Notes under the pieces: generated by a model | Seen by the model: only the letters and a program-made list of their open reading frames with translations | What the model was told of the DNA's origin: nothing | Database searches by the model: none | NCBI GenBank assembly: GCA_008690995.1 | Contig: VRMN01000011.1 | Span: forward strand, 310,001 to 374,000 | Direction: 5' to 3' | Source: Porphyridium purpureum | Lineage: Eukaryota > Rhodophyta > Bangiophyceae > Porphyridiales > Porphyridiaceae | Length of the DNA stretch: 64,000 nucleotides | Program-made: the position numbers and the translations under genes | Part shown: positions 20,676 through 30,848 of the stretch, one piece after another | How positions within the stretch are numbered: the stretch's first letter is position 1 | Layout of the letters: each line of letters starts with the position of its first letter

Positions 20676-21254
20676 ATGGACTGCAAGGCCGCGTCATCAT
20701 CGGACGCTAGCGTGAATGAAGCAAGTGAGAGAAGCACAATGAAGGTGCGTTCCAAGTCCATGTATGGAGACAGTCTCAACGAACAAGCTGACGCGCTTGC
20801 TGGGGCCGGTCGTGGTAAACGCCGTATCCGTCGTTTGGGGTCGGCATATGAGCGCACCGAACTAGGAGCGCCGCCAGCCTGGTCTCCGAGTCCAATGCGC
20901 CCCACGCCGTTCACTAAGTGTTTGTCGACGGATGGCTTTCTGCTCTCGAGCTCAGGGAGGAAGTTGGACACCTTCAAAGGAGGCTGGATGTGCGAAGGTT
21001 CCGAGGATGATGAGACCCCGAGCACGTTACAGCGGGCAAAAATGGGCAGGTTTTTGTCTGCTCAGGACTTTTTCGAAAAATGGTTCTCAGGGAAGACGCG
21101 TCTCAGCTCGTGTGACTTGCACGAGCTCGAGCGCCACGAGGAGGAGCTCGAGGGGGAGGAAAGTACCAATGGCGTGACCGTTGCCGCTGAGACGCGCTCC
21201 TTGCTTGCGGATGCGTTCTTGCGGAGCTCTTCGTCTGTTGAATTTGACAATTAG
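20676..21254 (+). CDS. hypothetical protein, 192 aa
   Basis: I do not recognise this product. From the ATG it is hydrophilic and Ser-rich, with a basic GKRRIRR patch, an aromatic segment (SAQDFFEKWFSGKTRLSS) and an acidic stretch (ELERHEEELEGEE). The FFEKWF segment could be a short helical interaction motif. It is tail-to-tail with the DUF726 gene (65 bp between stops), which fits the local convergent pattern and favours a real gene. The frame opens 20 codons earlier at TTG. A minus-strand frame overlaps it partly but lacks better features. Confidence 0.45.
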   Translation: MDCKAASSSDASVNEASERSTMKVRSKSMYGDSLNEQADALAGAGRGKRRIRRLGSAYERTELGAPPAWSPSPMRPTPFTKCLSTDGFLLSSSGRKLDTFKGGWMCEGSEDDETPSTLQRAKMGRFLSAQDFFEKWFSGKTRLSSCDLHELERHEEELEGEESTNGVTVAAETRSLLADAFLRSSSSVEFDN

Positions 21255-21319
21255 TTGCGCCACGAATATGTACTTGTAAAGTCCAGATGGAAAATACCAC
21301 GCGCGAGCTAAGTACCCCT

Positions 21320-24300
21320 CTACTTCACAAGCTGGCCTTTCTTGTCATTTGGTCTCGCAGGCGAAGAGGCCCCACTGCTGAGAACATCAAGGTCATCAAC
21401 GAAGAAGTCATCGCCTGCAAAATCCTCTGTCAAGCTGCTTCGGTCATCCGCATCGGTGGGCAGGTCGTCCGACATCTCAGCTGCCACTGACTCCCACCAG
21501 TCTGCATCCACGCCACCATGCTGCGCTTGTCCTGCAGATGATCGTCGCTTTAACATCTGCTGCTCGAGATCTGCTGAGCTCACGCGAGCAAACGTGTCCT
21601 CTCCAACTGGGCGCGCCACGCCTGGGTGTTGCAGAGACTCGGTCAGTATGGAAAGTTCCGATCCGTGAGGTCCGCCGTTGGAGTGGGCATCCTTTGCGCG
21701 TTTTTCCTTTTCCTTTTCTTCAAGCAGAGCGTCAAGCTCATCTCGCCCCAAAAGACGCTGCTTGGGGATCCGGACTTCTAAGACAGGAGGAATCGGCTCC
21801 TCGCACTCCGCAATGTATTCTTCACTCTCGCTACCATCCGAACTCTCCGACTCTTCCGTGTTATGACGGTGCTGCTGCTTTTTCTTCTTCTTCTTCTTCT
21901 TCCCCTGAGCGAGCGGTTTCTGATACACATCTACCATCACGTTGCCTTCGACGTCGACACTCACGGTCAACAGCACACGTACTGTGCCACGCTTGACCTT
22001 GTCGCGCCACGGAACCGTATCGTTGAAAAGTAAGCGCGGCTTGTCCAATGTCTTCTGTGAAAGATCGGCATCGATCGGTACGCTTTTGAAATCACCTTCA
22101 AGAATTCGGATCGACATCGCGAGCTGGTCAGTTTCACAGTTCGTGAAAAACAGGTGGCGTGGAGCGACCGGCAGAGGCGCCGCTCCCTCCACCAAGCGAA
22201 GAATACGGCGACCCGTGATTTCAATCCCAATGGGTGCCACAGTGCGCGGAACATCATTTTCCTCTTCCTTTTCTTTGCCATTGAGGCCTTCCAAAGGGGT
22301 ACCGTCCATGGAAATAAGCCCAAGCTCTAGTGTCGGTAAATTTGCTGCTGACGTTGATGCTTCCACATCCAAGCTTTTGGTATTCTTGACTGCAGGACTC
22401 GACGCGCTAGCGGCTCGGGCAAATTCTCGCAGAGCCTCGTCCTCATCGACATGCAATTCAAAGTCACCTTCATCTGTACAGTCTTGGTCACCTCCAGACA
22501 TCAAATTCTGCACATGTACTTTGTGCTCCTCGTTCGCCCCTGCATTGAGCCCTTTTGAAGCCGTGTCATCCCACGCATCAAGACCGCGCGGGACCGCGCG
22601 AGAGACAGAGGAGTTTGATGTGGAAGTCCCTTTCCCGCCACCAGATGATGACCCTGTTTTGGACGAGCGTTTCTTTGTCATCCAAGAAAACTTGGATTTC
22701 TTTGCCTTCTCGCCATGACCGTCCGTTGAGATCCCTGCACTGCCACCGGTCTTCTTTTCACCAGTCGAAGACAAAGCTTTCTGATTACTAAGTCCGTCCT
22801 TCTCGACTTCCTCCAGCGTTTCCATTTCGCCAAACTCATCGCCATCTTCATCGTCATCATCCATGCCGATACCTCCCTGTGCAGCCACCTTTTCCGCATC
22901 GCTGGCAGGATCTGAGGTTTCAGCGGATCTGCGCTTCTTTAGAGGCGCTGGCGGCATGCAGATGTAACCGGAGCCCAGCCCTGCAGCCTTTGAAACAACA
23001 GGCAGCGCCTCGCACAAGTCACGGTGCCCAAAGCAGCCGAGGTACGTCATGTTGAGATTTTCAACTTGCGGCACTTTCACGCGGGTGAGACCTGCCACGC
23101 TCGCGCCATGAGCTAAACCCCGGTGAAAAAAGGCTAGCGCCCAGTCTGATGCGCAGAAGCAGTTGACCAACCGATTTGCGACAATGGAGCGGATGTTGCG
23201 CCACTGATCAACATCTGCGGACACAGGTGCGCCCAGAAGAAAAGCCGAATCGATAATGCCATGCAGTGACCGCGCCGCCAGAGATGCGAGGCACTTGAAC
23301 ACCACTCGGGCGCCCAGCGAGTAACCAATCAGCGTCACGGGTCGCTGACCATACGTGCGCTCTGCCAGAATTGCAGCCAGCTCCTCGCCCGCTCCGTTTG
23401 CTCGCGTGACCAGAATTGACCAAGGGTTGTCAATATAGTCCATCGCGGAAATCAACGTAAGCGGAAACGCAATGGCAGCCGCCACCGCTCCCGCTGCTCC
23501 ACTGGCTGCGGCTAGCACATGCGGATAGGTCTGCTGAATGGTCGATACTGTTCCTTTCGACGCCCAGAATTTCGCAAAGGCTCGCGCCATTTCTTTCAAA
23601 CGATGCGTTTCCCAGCGCAATGCAATACCTTCCGCACACGGAAGATTATGTTGCAAGAGAAGTTCAAACTGGCCGATGCATTTTCCGTAAGCACGGCTGG
23701 TCAGCCAGCCCGGTACACAAAGGCATATGTGCAAAGACGGGAGTGGTGGCATGTTTTCCACCGCCGCAGCAAGTTCATTCTTTTCAATTCGTCGACGCGC
23801 TCGCTTGCTCCGCTTTCCGAACGCATTGTCCTGTCCTTCGTACTTTTTCAATGTTTCCTCATCAAATTTACCGTCGCCGTTCTTTCCTTTCTTGCGTTGC
23901 CGCCGGCGTTGGCGACGCTCTTCTTGCCTCCTTTGCACACTCACGCGCGGGTCGTTTCTGCGCTCAAAGTCAAAGTCCGAAACTTTGGACTTTGTCCGCC
24001 TTCGCGCCTTATTACCTGCAAGCGCAATACCCCCAACTCCAAACAAAGAGCCCACCACGGCACCTGACGCAACAGTTCCAGTAGCTGCTAGCCCCGCGGC
24101 CCCAATCACTCCGATGCCGGCCAGAGACGCCAGCAACGCCGGCGCGATCAATCCGCCCGTCACTCCGAACAAAACCCCACCCACCAGCGCAATACCAGAA
24201 ATTTTCGCTGCCCGAATGTAGCGCTGCTTCTTTTTCCTTTTCTTGAGCACAAGACGCTTTTCCTCCTCTGTGAGATTCACACCATCCATTTCAACAGCCT

Positions 24301-25813
24301 CCGCTGGTGACAGAGGCGGCAAATCGTCCATAGCAAGGGTGCGTGCGGTTTCGACCAGATGAATGGCAAGCGCAAGTTCGACCGCCGCGATCTGAGTGAG
24401 CGGAATTTTTAGCGTCTCGCACAAGTACAGAACAAATGCGCGTGCGCGCGCGTCATACGAGCCGCCTTGGATCGTGCCAACCAGCACGGCTTGCGCCGCG
24501 ATAAACCGACTGCCTTCTTCACCCAGCAAATCATAACACTCTTGTATGATGCGCAAATCCAGCGCCAGCCGCTCTGCGCTTGCGGCCTTTCTGGCTGCTA
24601 GCACCGAAGAAGCATCTGTAGATGACGTGATAATCTCGACGCGAGCCGTGGAAACAAATTCGCCACCAGGCCCGCTCACCAAAAATTCTTCCATCTGTGC
24701 CGCAAGCACGCTCTTCTGTCCGTCAGAAAGATTCAACGCTACCAAAATACCCTGAAAAATGTTATCAATCAAATGACGGAAGGATTCGCGGACGCCGCGG
24801 ATGTCATCGACGATCCTCGCATCCATGCGGCGAATCAGCGCCAGGCACAAAACTGCAAGGCCGAATTTTTGCTCCTCATTCAAACTCTGCAGCGCAGATA
24901 TGAGCTGTTGGTCAACACTCCGCTCTTGTCTCGCTCGCGTAGAATCAGCCTGCGCACGGCCGATGTTTACACCGCTACCATTCAAGCTTGGGGTGCTCCG
25001 CGCCTGGCTGGGTGTCCGCTCCGCAACTTCCCACCAGGCGGTCTCATCTATTTGCGCGTTTTCGGTGCCCGCAAGGAATGCATTTACATTCTGATTTGAT
25101 CCGAAGCGGCCCAGGTCTGGATAGCTTTGGACCTGCTTCGAGTTTTCGAACGCGTCGAACACAGCGCTAAGCCCTTCAAATTCATTGTCTGCAGGCACGA
25201 GCTCACTGTTTTCTGCCTCATCCCACCAATCTTCCTCCTGTTCTCCTTCATCTACTTTTGCATACACCTGATACTCTGCGTGTGTCGCGCTCGAAGCCGG
25301 CCCTGCAACATCTATTCCAACTAACCCTGCCGGCTGGGTCTGACACGACCGACTCCTATCGGCATTCTGACGCACTGGAGTCACGTATTTAGCTTCCTGA
25401 CTCTGACTTGCTGGCCCTCTGTCGAGCTGCGTGCTCCCGCCAGCCGGTGCGTCCGACCGGAAACGGTGGACTGTCAATCCGGCGGAAGCTTTCCCGCGCT
25501 GGTCAAGCCTCGGTCCTGTTCCGTCTAATCTTTTCTCCTCCAGCATCACTCGACCATCCGAGCTCGAATCCGCACGCCTCGCCACCTCGGCATCTATGCT
25601 GACCTCTGCTTGCGCCTGCGTCTGTGCCGGAGGGCACAGTATCTGACGGCCCACCTTCTCATTCTCCTGACTCCCGACCGGAGTACCATCCTCTTGGAAC
25701 AGGAAATTGATTAGCTCCTCTGTGGAGCACTGCTGTTCCGCAGCCCGCTGTGCCGTCTGGTGCGCCGATTCTTGTACAGACATCCTGCCACCGGCATCCT
25801 TCTGACCCTCCAT
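21320..25813 (-). CDS. DUF726 family alpha/beta-hydrolase membrane protein (TMCO4/YFL034W-like)
   Basis: A 1497-residue protein with a DUF726 core at about 290-960. The core holds a helical region, a glycine/alanine-rich hydrophobic segment (IALVGGVLFGVTGGLIAPALL and following) and a hydrolase domain with PSLHICLCVPGWL and the nucleophile-elbow GYSLGAR, then AFLLGAPVSAD. The yeast and human relatives (Mil1, TMCO4) are membrane-associated and the GxSxG serine suggests lipase or esterase activity. Long acidic and Lys/Ser-rich tails, including a poly-Lys run followed by a Glu/Ser stretch, are unusual. The longer frame begins at a TTG inside the neighbouring LTR, so the ATG at 25813 is used. The gene sits only 85 bp from the inserted retrotransposon. 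Confidence 0.85.
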   Translation of the reverse strand: MEGQKDAGGRMSVQESAHQTAQRAAEQQCSTEELINFLFQEDGTPVGSQENEKVGRQILCPPAQTQAQAEVSIDAEVARRADSSSDGRVMLEEKRLDGTGPRLDQRGKASAGLTVHRFRSDAPAGGSTQLDRGPASQSQEAKYVTPVRQNADRSRSCQTQPAGLVGIDVAGPASSATHAEYQVYAKVDEGEQEEDWWDEAENSELVPADNEFEGLSAVFDAFENSKQVQSYPDLGRFGSNQNVNAFLAGTENAQIDETAWWEVAERTPSQARSTPSLNGSGVNIGRAQADSTRARQERSVDQQLISALQSLNEEQKFGLAVLCLALIRRMDARIVDDIRGVRESFRHLIDNIFQGILVALNLSDGQKSVLAAQMEEFLVSGPGGEFVSTARVEIITSSTDASSVLAARKAASAERLALDLRIIQECYDLLGEEGSRFIAAQAVLVGTIQGGSYDARARAFVLYLCETLKIPLTQIAAVELALAIHLVETARTLAMDDLPPLSPAEAVEMDGVNLTEEEKRLVLKKRKKKQRYIRAAKISGIALVGGVLFGVTGGLIAPALLASLAGIGVIGAAGLAATGTVASGAVVGSLFGVGGIALAGNKARRRTKSKVSDFDFERRNDPRVSVQRRQEERRQRRRQRKKGKNGDGKFDEETLKKYEGQDNAFGKRSKRARRRIEKNELAAAVENMPPLPSLHICLCVPGWLTSRAYGKCIGQFELLLQHNLPCAEGIALRWETHRLKEMARAFAKFWASKGTVSTIQQTYPHVLAAASGAAGAVAAAIAFPLTLISAMDYIDNPWSILVTRANGAGEELAAILAERTYGQRPVTLIGYSLGARVVFKCLASLAARSLHGIIDSAFLLGAPVSADVDQWRNIRSIVANRLVNCFCASDWALAFFHRGLAHGASVAGLTRVKVPQVENLNMTYLGCFGHRDLCEALPVVSKAAGLGSGYICMPPAPLKKRRSAETSDPASDAEKVAAQGGIGMDDDDEDGDEFGEMETLEEVEKDGLSNQKALSSTGEKKTGGSAGISTDGHGEKAKKSKFSWMTKKRSSKTGSSSGGGKGTSTSNSSVSRAVPRGLDAWDDTASKGLNAGANEEHKVHVQNLMSGGDQDCTDEGDFELHVDEDEALREFARAASASSPAVKNTKSLDVEASTSAANLPTLELGLISMDGTPLEGLNGKEKEEENDVPRTVAPIGIEITGRRILRLVEGAAPLPVAPRHLFFTNCETDQLAMSIRILEGDFKSVPIDADLSQKTLDKPRLLFNDTVPWRDKVKRGTVRVLLTVSVDVEGNVMVDVYQKPLAQGKKKKKKKKQQHRHNTEESESSDGSESEEYIAECEEPIPPVLEVRIPKQRLLGRDELDALLEEKEKEKRAKDAHSNGGPHGSELSILTESLQHPGVARPVGEDTFARVSSADLEQQMLKRRSSAGQAQHGGVDADWWESVAAEMSDDLPTDADDRSSLTEDFAGDDFFVDDLDVLSSGASSPARPNDKKGQLVK

Positions 25814-25893
25814 GTCCCGCGCACCCGTGCAGCTCCACACCACCACCCGCAAGTCGCGCCCCGCGCGGTACTCACTGTACCCCTTCCCCAAAC
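25814..25893 (-). promoter_or_regulatory. residual native upstream sequence of the DUF726 gene
   Basis: Only about 80 bp of original DNA remain between the DUF726 ATG and the target duplication of the retrotransposon. It keeps a GGTACAG motif in the gene's direction (25875-25881), 62 bp before the ATG. The rest of the former promoter now lies beyond 31659. Confidence 0.5.
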
Positions 25894-25898
25894 GAAGC
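25894..25898. repeat. target-site duplication GAAGC (left copy)
   Basis: Five bases GAAGC directly adjoin the element and recur at its other end, 31660-31664. The duplication is visible only if two bases outside the TGGAATTT...AAATTCCA inverted repeat are counted as element. Confidence 0.75.
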
Positions 25899-26695
25899 CT
25901 TGGAATTTCTCCCTTTCTGCTTTGTAACCGAATCAACAAAACCGGACCGCTTCACCGATAACAGGAACTGGAAACCGCCACACCCCGGAAACTGACAAAC
26001 CGACGACGAACCGACACACCGAAACGAACGGAAGGACAAGCAGGACAATCAGAGAAAAGTGGCTAGAAAGGAAGAGAGGACAGAAAATTCAACTTATAGG
26101 GGACTACGAGAGGGAGTGGACCGGTCTTGACAAGTGAAGGGTGATGGAAGGTACGTTTAAACCCCAGCTGCCTTTTTAAAAACACTCCAGACCGATATCC
26201 GCTCGCACAACACGCTAGCGTGCCTCTCCCGCAAATCCAACCCAAGTCTTCCAACGACTGCCTCAATCCAACTAACCAATTCTCTTTTTATTCTATTTGC
26301 CCTTACCTCTTCTTCTACCTTGACCTGGAAATTCCTGGGAACCAGCTTGCCCCTTCGTCCTTTTATACCCTTCGTCCTTGCTCTTTCCAGCAAGGACGGG
26401 AGAACAAATTTCTCCAACAGGACGAATTTCCACCACAGGTTTTGATTCGTTCCACAACTCGCAACCACAGCCGGCCACGTATCCGAAAAATGGCCGGGAA
26501 GGCGCGTCAAGAACGAATCCAGAAGCTTCGGCCGGCCTTTGACCTTTGCACAAGGTCACACAAAACGACAATGACAAACATTTCGCAGGTCCGAGATCAT
26601 CACGCTTCTCGAACAATCTTTCATCATAGAACTTTCTAGGGTTTTGTACTCAAAACCCTACGGCGTCTCTCGGGGCGGAACCCTAAAATTCCACG
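25899..26695 (-). repeat. 3' LTR of element 2 (797 bp)
   Basis: It appears identical to the 5' LTR at 30863-31659. It contains a TATA box (26360-26367, minus strand) beside a 9-bp hairpin. Transcripts started here would read towards the DUF726 gene, whose ATG is about 85 bp beyond the LTR end. Confidence 0.93.
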
Positions 26696-29600
26696 CTCCT
26701 CCTTCCGGTCTGAGGGACGCGTAACTTCTCCCAGCACTTAATGTGGCCCTCCGGAAATAAGGCCTTGGTCATTAAGTCCGCCACATTTTCGTCCGTCTTC
26801 ACAAATGCCAGTTTCACAAGTTTCTGCTTTTCGCACACCTGATGCAACCAGGCCAAATCTGTTGCTCGGGTTATCGCCATATGATGCAACTTTGGCGAGT
26901 ACCCCATCTCTATTGCTCGCATCACAGCTTGATTGTCACACATCAAAATCACCGAGAACTCTCCGTCACGTATACTTCGCAAGAAAGACAATGCAGGAAA
27001 CAACGAGAGTTGCACAGTTTCCTCTAGGGCAGCCAACTCCGACTCTGAAGTCGACGAGCTCACGAAACGCTGCTTTCTCGAAGACCAATCCACTAGGTAC
27101 TTGTAATCTCCAGCAACTAAGTACGTTGCTCTTCCAGAAGTCGACACACGACTCTCTGGACAACCAGCAAAGTCAGCATCCGTGTATCCAAGAATGTTCA
27201 CCCCTCTGATGCCTTCCTTGAGATTCCCCAACACGTGATACTCCAATGCTTCCCGAGGTGTTTTCAAATACTGCACGACTCGTACGAGCAGCCTTTCTGC
27301 TGCCACATTCCACTTGTCAACGTACCGGGCAATCATACCGACTGCATACGCAATATCAGGTCGAACCGTTCTGGCGAGCCACATCAGCCTCCCGACGTGT
27401 TCTCTTACTTTCAAAGTCTTCCAGATGACTTGATAATTCAGAACTTCCTCGCCATCTAGCTTCTCAGATGGTGACTTCACGGCACGCAATACGCGTCTAA
27501 TATCCTGCTCAAATTCCCGAATGACCACATCTTGATACTCTTGATTCGCCAAACTCACGCTCCCATTTTTGAGGGAAATGCTCGTCCCCAGGAATCTCAA
27601 GGATCCTCCTTCCGTCAATAGTTCTGGTGCTTTTTCTATGAGAAACTCTTGTTTCAATTCTTCGATGATTCCTGGGCGTTCCTCCTCTCGACAGGCTAAT
27701 AGACCATCATCCACGTACAGAGCCAACAACGCAACTGACGAACTTGCAGCATTTCTCCGGACGTACACATTCTTTTCACCATGCACGAGCTTCCACTGGA
27801 ACTTTTGCAATCTCCTCCGAGCATCTTGTGAGAAATCCGAGCCGCTCCTGGGCAAGCCATACAGCGCCTTTCTCAGCCTGACTACTGTGTCTTTTGAATC
27901 ACAAATTTCACGCGGTAAGTATGCAAACGTAGGTGGCCCAGACAGGTCCGCATGGAGGTATGCCGAGCTGATGTCGAAACTAACAATCTGAAGGCCCAGA
28001 ATTGCAGCCACAGCTATTATCATTCGGATAGCTGACAAACCAGCAGGCGTCTCATAATCAAAAATGTCATTCGTCGCAGCTCCATCGGACCCCCATATCC
28101 TGTTTCCCCCGGCCACCAAGCGGCACTTCACCTTGCGAAATTCTTCCGGCATCTCAGCAAATTTCAGACCGAAAATGAAATGTGTGCGTACGAAACGAGC
28201 ACCAGGTTGCCTCCGGGCCTCCTCCAGCGTCAAGGGACTCTCATCCCATACCCCAAATTTCAGCATGGATTTGACTTCTTTTTCCATCGCGGCTCGTCCT
28301 TGCTCAGACGCCAACGCCGCTCCAGTTTTCAGCAAAGTCGTTAAGTTCAACTGTGGGATCGTCACTGGACCACCCGTGCCTGCTGCCCGTTCTTCGTCAA
28401 CCACTCTCACTTTCAATGCCTCGATCTCTTTCTCAAGCTCCGCTTCTCTAGCTCTGAGAGCATCGATACGACGATCCAAGTCCTGCACCGCTTCAACCGC
28501 GGATGGTTCGTCCACTTCTGGCAACTCTTCCTGCTGGCTCAGGCTCACCATCTCTCGTTCAATTCCCTTTAAAGGGAACTCATGGGTAAATGCCTTAAAA
28601 TCCTGAGTGCGAATTACTTTTGGGGTCTCACTCGTCCAGTCATCCCGAGGAAGCACCAAAATTGCCATCGGATGCTCTCCAACGCCGACGAGAATGCCAA
28701 CTTTTCCTCGCGGTGCATACTTATTGTCAGGCTGATCATCTTTGTAGACCACCTTGCACCCGAATGGCAAACTAAGATTTCTCGGCGACCATTTTTCACC
28801 ATGTCGTAATTCAAACGGCGTCTTTCCAGACTTCCTGCCCACGTGAAGTCTATTCGTCATGAACGCAAAATGCTGCGCGGCGTGCATGAACCAACGCTTC
28901 CCGAGTCCGGCCTGCACAAGATTCGCACGGATTCCCTGATTCAGCGTGTGGTGAAACCGCTCCTGTTCAGCATGACTGTTTGGCCTGTACGGAATCCCCA
29001 CCTCGTGCTTTATGAGGTGTTCACGCACCAGTCTCCCCACATCTCCCTTGAACTCATTCCCATCATCCGTTCGCAAAACCTTCGGCCATCCTCTCCCGGC
29101 TTGCACACTTTTCCAAGCGTCCGCAACCGCCGTGTGGGTTTTCGCACGTAGCCCCGCCAATGTCACCCATCCTGTGGCTCTGTCGATATGCGTCAAAATA
29201 AACTTTGAACCATCTACCGACTTCACATTTCGCCCAGGCTCCACCAAGTCAATTCCGACTTCATCATTGAATGACAATGCACTGACATCTTTCTCCAGCC
29301 TTCGGGCCGGGCGTCGCTTTATCTTCGCCACGACACACGTCTCACAGTCTCTTTGCATAGGCATGTGAGTCAACTCGTGTTCCGAAGCAGCCACGCTCTG
29401 ATTTTTCCCGTCAAGCTCGGGAACCACTTCTTCAACATTTTCCAACGTGCATATTTCCTTCCCCTCGGGCCTCGTTTCCATCAGTCCCTTCTGCCAATCA
29501 ATCTTAGGATTCACCATCTTGAGCCATTTCCACCCTAAGATGGCATCCATACGAATGGGACCGATATAAAACTCGACGTTCCCTATCCAGAAACCGAGGT

Positions 29601-29847
29601 CCACCGCAAGCACAATGGGGCCGTGCACCTTCATTCTCTGTCCTCCCGCAAGCTCGACCATGCATTCATCGCAACTGGACTTTACGCTTGCGTCCAAGAA
29701 TCGGGACCCCAGGAAATTATGCGACGCTCCACTGTCAATCAAGAAGTCGATTTTTGAACCACTCACTTTCCCATGTTTGTAGAAGAGCCTTGACCTCGCA
29801 CCCTCGTGCGCAACACCTTCCACAACACCCATTACAGGAGGCTCCAT
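26683..29847 (-). CDS. retrotransposon pol polyprotein (PR-IN-RT-RH)
   Basis: 1054 residues. The aspartic protease has DSG at 38-40 and the ILGWKWL...NPKIDW segment typical of Gypsy-style proteases. The integrase zinc finger uses His157, His161, Cys168 and Cys171, with the catalytic core at Asp200, Asp261 and Glu296 (35 residues apart). Reverse transcriptase has FDISSAYLHADL and YVDD. RNase H has YTDADFAGC and CDNQAVM, ending TDENVADLMTKAL. The stop lies within the 3' LTR. The frame is -1 relative to gag and is already open about 45 bases before the gag stop, so a Gag-Pol fusion by frameshift is possible. Otherwise translation would begin at the ATG used here, 38 bases after the gag stop. Confidence 0.95.
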   Translation of the reverse strand: MEPPVMGVVEGVAHEGARSRLFYKHGKVSGSKIDFLIDSGASHNFLGSRFLDASVKSSCDECMVELAGGQRMKVHGPIVLAVDLGFWIGNVEFYIGPIRMDAILGWKWLKMVNPKIDWQKGLMETRPEGKEICTLENVEEVVPELDGKNQSVAASEHELTHMPMQRDCETCVVAKIKRRPARRLEKDVSALSFNDEVGIDLVEPGRNVKSVDGSKFILTHIDRATGWVTLAGLRAKTHTAVADAWKSVQAGRGWPKVLRTDDGNEFKGDVGRLVREHLIKHEVGIPYRPNSHAEQERFHHTLNQGIRANLVQAGLGKRWFMHAAQHFAFMTNRLHVGRKSGKTPFELRHGEKWSPRNLSLPFGCKVVYKDDQPDNKYAPRGKVGILVGVGEHPMAILVLPRDDWTSETPKVIRTQDFKAFTHEFPLKGIEREMVSLSQQEELPEVDEPSAVEAVQDLDRRIDALRAREAELEKEIEALKVRVVDEERAAGTGGPVTIPQLNLTTLLKTGAALASEQGRAAMEKEVKSMLKFGVWDESPLTLEEARRQPGARFVRTHFIFGLKFAEMPEEFRKVKCRLVAGGNRIWGSDGAATNDIFDYETPAGLSAIRMIIAVAAILGLQIVSFDISSAYLHADLSGPPTFAYLPREICDSKDTVVRLRKALYGLPRSGSDFSQDARRRLQKFQWKLVHGEKNVYVRRNAASSSVALLALYVDDGLLACREEERPGIIEELKQEFLIEKAPELLTEGGSLRFLGTSISLKNGSVSLANQEYQDVVIREFEQDIRRVLRAVKSPSEKLDGEEVLNYQVIWKTLKVREHVGRLMWLARTVRPDIAYAVGMIARYVDKWNVAAERLLVRVVQYLKTPREALEYHVLGNLKEGIRGVNILGYTDADFAGCPESRVSTSGRATYLVAGDYKYLVDWSSRKQRFVSSSTSESELAALEETVQLSLFPALSFLRSIRDGEFSVILMCDNQAVMRAIEMGYSPKLHHMAITRATDLAWLHQVCEKQKLVKLAFVKTDENVADLMTKALFPEGHIKCWEKLRVPQTGRRSVEF
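26696..26706 (-). other. polypurine tract of element 2
   Basis: GGAAGGAGGAG on the minus strand ends exactly where the LTR begins (CGTGGAATTT). The same tract lies at 1096-1106 in element 1. It is the expected primer site for plus-strand DNA synthesis and is embedded in the last codons of pol. Confidence 0.75.
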
Positions 29848-29885
29848 TCCCCTCGAGATCTCCTCCTGTCTTGGCTCTCGAGGTC

Positions 29886-30833
29886 TTAGTTTTCCGGCTC
29901 TGGCGGACCACCTGCCAAGCGCTCCTTCAATTTAGGGCATTTGGGCTTAATGTGTCCACGTTCTCCACAATGGTAACACTTCACTTTGGTCTTGCCAGAC
30001 TTCCGCTTGTCCATGGCTCCCAAATCCATTGGTGCGCTACCAGAATGCGACGAGAACGCCCTGCTATGAGTCGATGACGAGTTCTTGATCACTTGACTCA
30101 TATCTCCTCCGAACTTTGCAACCTGCTCAGCTGCCAACGCAACTTTCAGTGATTCTTCCAAGGTCCTTGTGTCCTGACGGGCCACCTCAATACGCAGTTT
30201 CTCCTTCAAGCCCAGCGTGAAGATGGTGTTCAGTTCTGCATCTGTCACATCTTCAACTGATAACGCTGTCATCCTGAGATTCTGCTCAAATTCTGCGACC
30301 GTCATTTTCCCTTGCTTCAACTGATACAGATTGGTGCGCGCTGTCAAATGCGCCTGCGGCGGCTCAAACGCTGTGCGCACGAAGTTTGCGAACGCATCCC
30401 ATCCGGCCTCTGCAAGGCCCTTTCTCTGCTCCTCCGGACGAGCTGCCCAAAGCAGCGCTGCGTCCCTCTCGAAAAAGCGACTTGCAACAATCACTTTCTG
30501 CGAGTCCAAAGCATCTGCGGGCATGCAGATATCCAGGTCGCTCTTCATTCGCATCAGCCATTCATTGACAACGAGCTTGTCACGCTGACCATCAAACTTT
30601 CTCAAACTGCGCCCAATTAACGCGGCCATGGCACGATCGTTGTCACCAGACCCAGACGCCACGGTCTGCTGGCGCAACAAAACATGCATCATTTCATGGA
30701 GGTTACGATTCGCTTCCTGCACTTGTGCCATCATCATCTCCTGTCCCGCAATGCGCGCATGCAGCTGATTAGCTGCCTCAATCCATGCCGCATTCTCCTG
30801 CGGGACATTCATTTCCATTTCATGGCTTTCCAT
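29886..30833 (-). CDS. retrotransposon Gag-like protein with CCHC zinc knuckle
   Basis: A 315-residue capsid/nucleocapsid protein. The middle (about 90-235) resembles the retrotransposon gag family (PF03732) usual in Ty3/Gypsy elements: a W-rich start (VNEWLMRMKSDLDI), LYQLKQGKMTVAEFEQNL and FTLGLKEKLRIEV. A single CCHC knuckle, CYHCGERGHIKPKC, lies close to the C-terminus and should bind RNA. The N-terminus is Met/Gln-rich and probably helical. The frame runs upstream to a GTG at the LTR border, but the first ATG is at 30833. It stops before pol and is in a different frame. Confidence 0.9.
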   Translation of the reverse strand: MESHEMEMNVPQENAAWIEAANQLHARIAGQEMMMAQVQEANRNLHEMMHVLLRQQTVASGSGDNDRAMAALIGRSLRKFDGQRDKLVVNEWLMRMKSDLDICMPADALDSQKVIVASRFFERDAALLWAARPEEQRKGLAEAGWDAFANFVRTAFEPPQAHLTARTNLYQLKQGKMTVAEFEQNLRMTALSVEDVTDAELNTIFTLGLKEKLRIEVARQDTRTLEESLKVALAAEQVAKFGGDMSQVIKNSSSTHSRAFSSHSGSAPMDLGAMDKRKSGKTKVKCYHCGERGHIKPKCPKLKERLAGGPPEPEN

Positions 30834-30848
30834 TTTCTCCAAACAACC

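Noticed and set aside
20345-21025. 226-codon minus-strand frame overlapping the orphan ORF
   Set aside because: Partly overlaps the plus-strand orphan, which has the better context (convergent with DUF726); composition is Ser/Arg noise.
25814-25939. 42-codon N-terminal extension of the DUF726 protein into the LTR
   Set aside because: It begins at a TTG within inserted retrotransposon DNA; the first ATG is at 25813.
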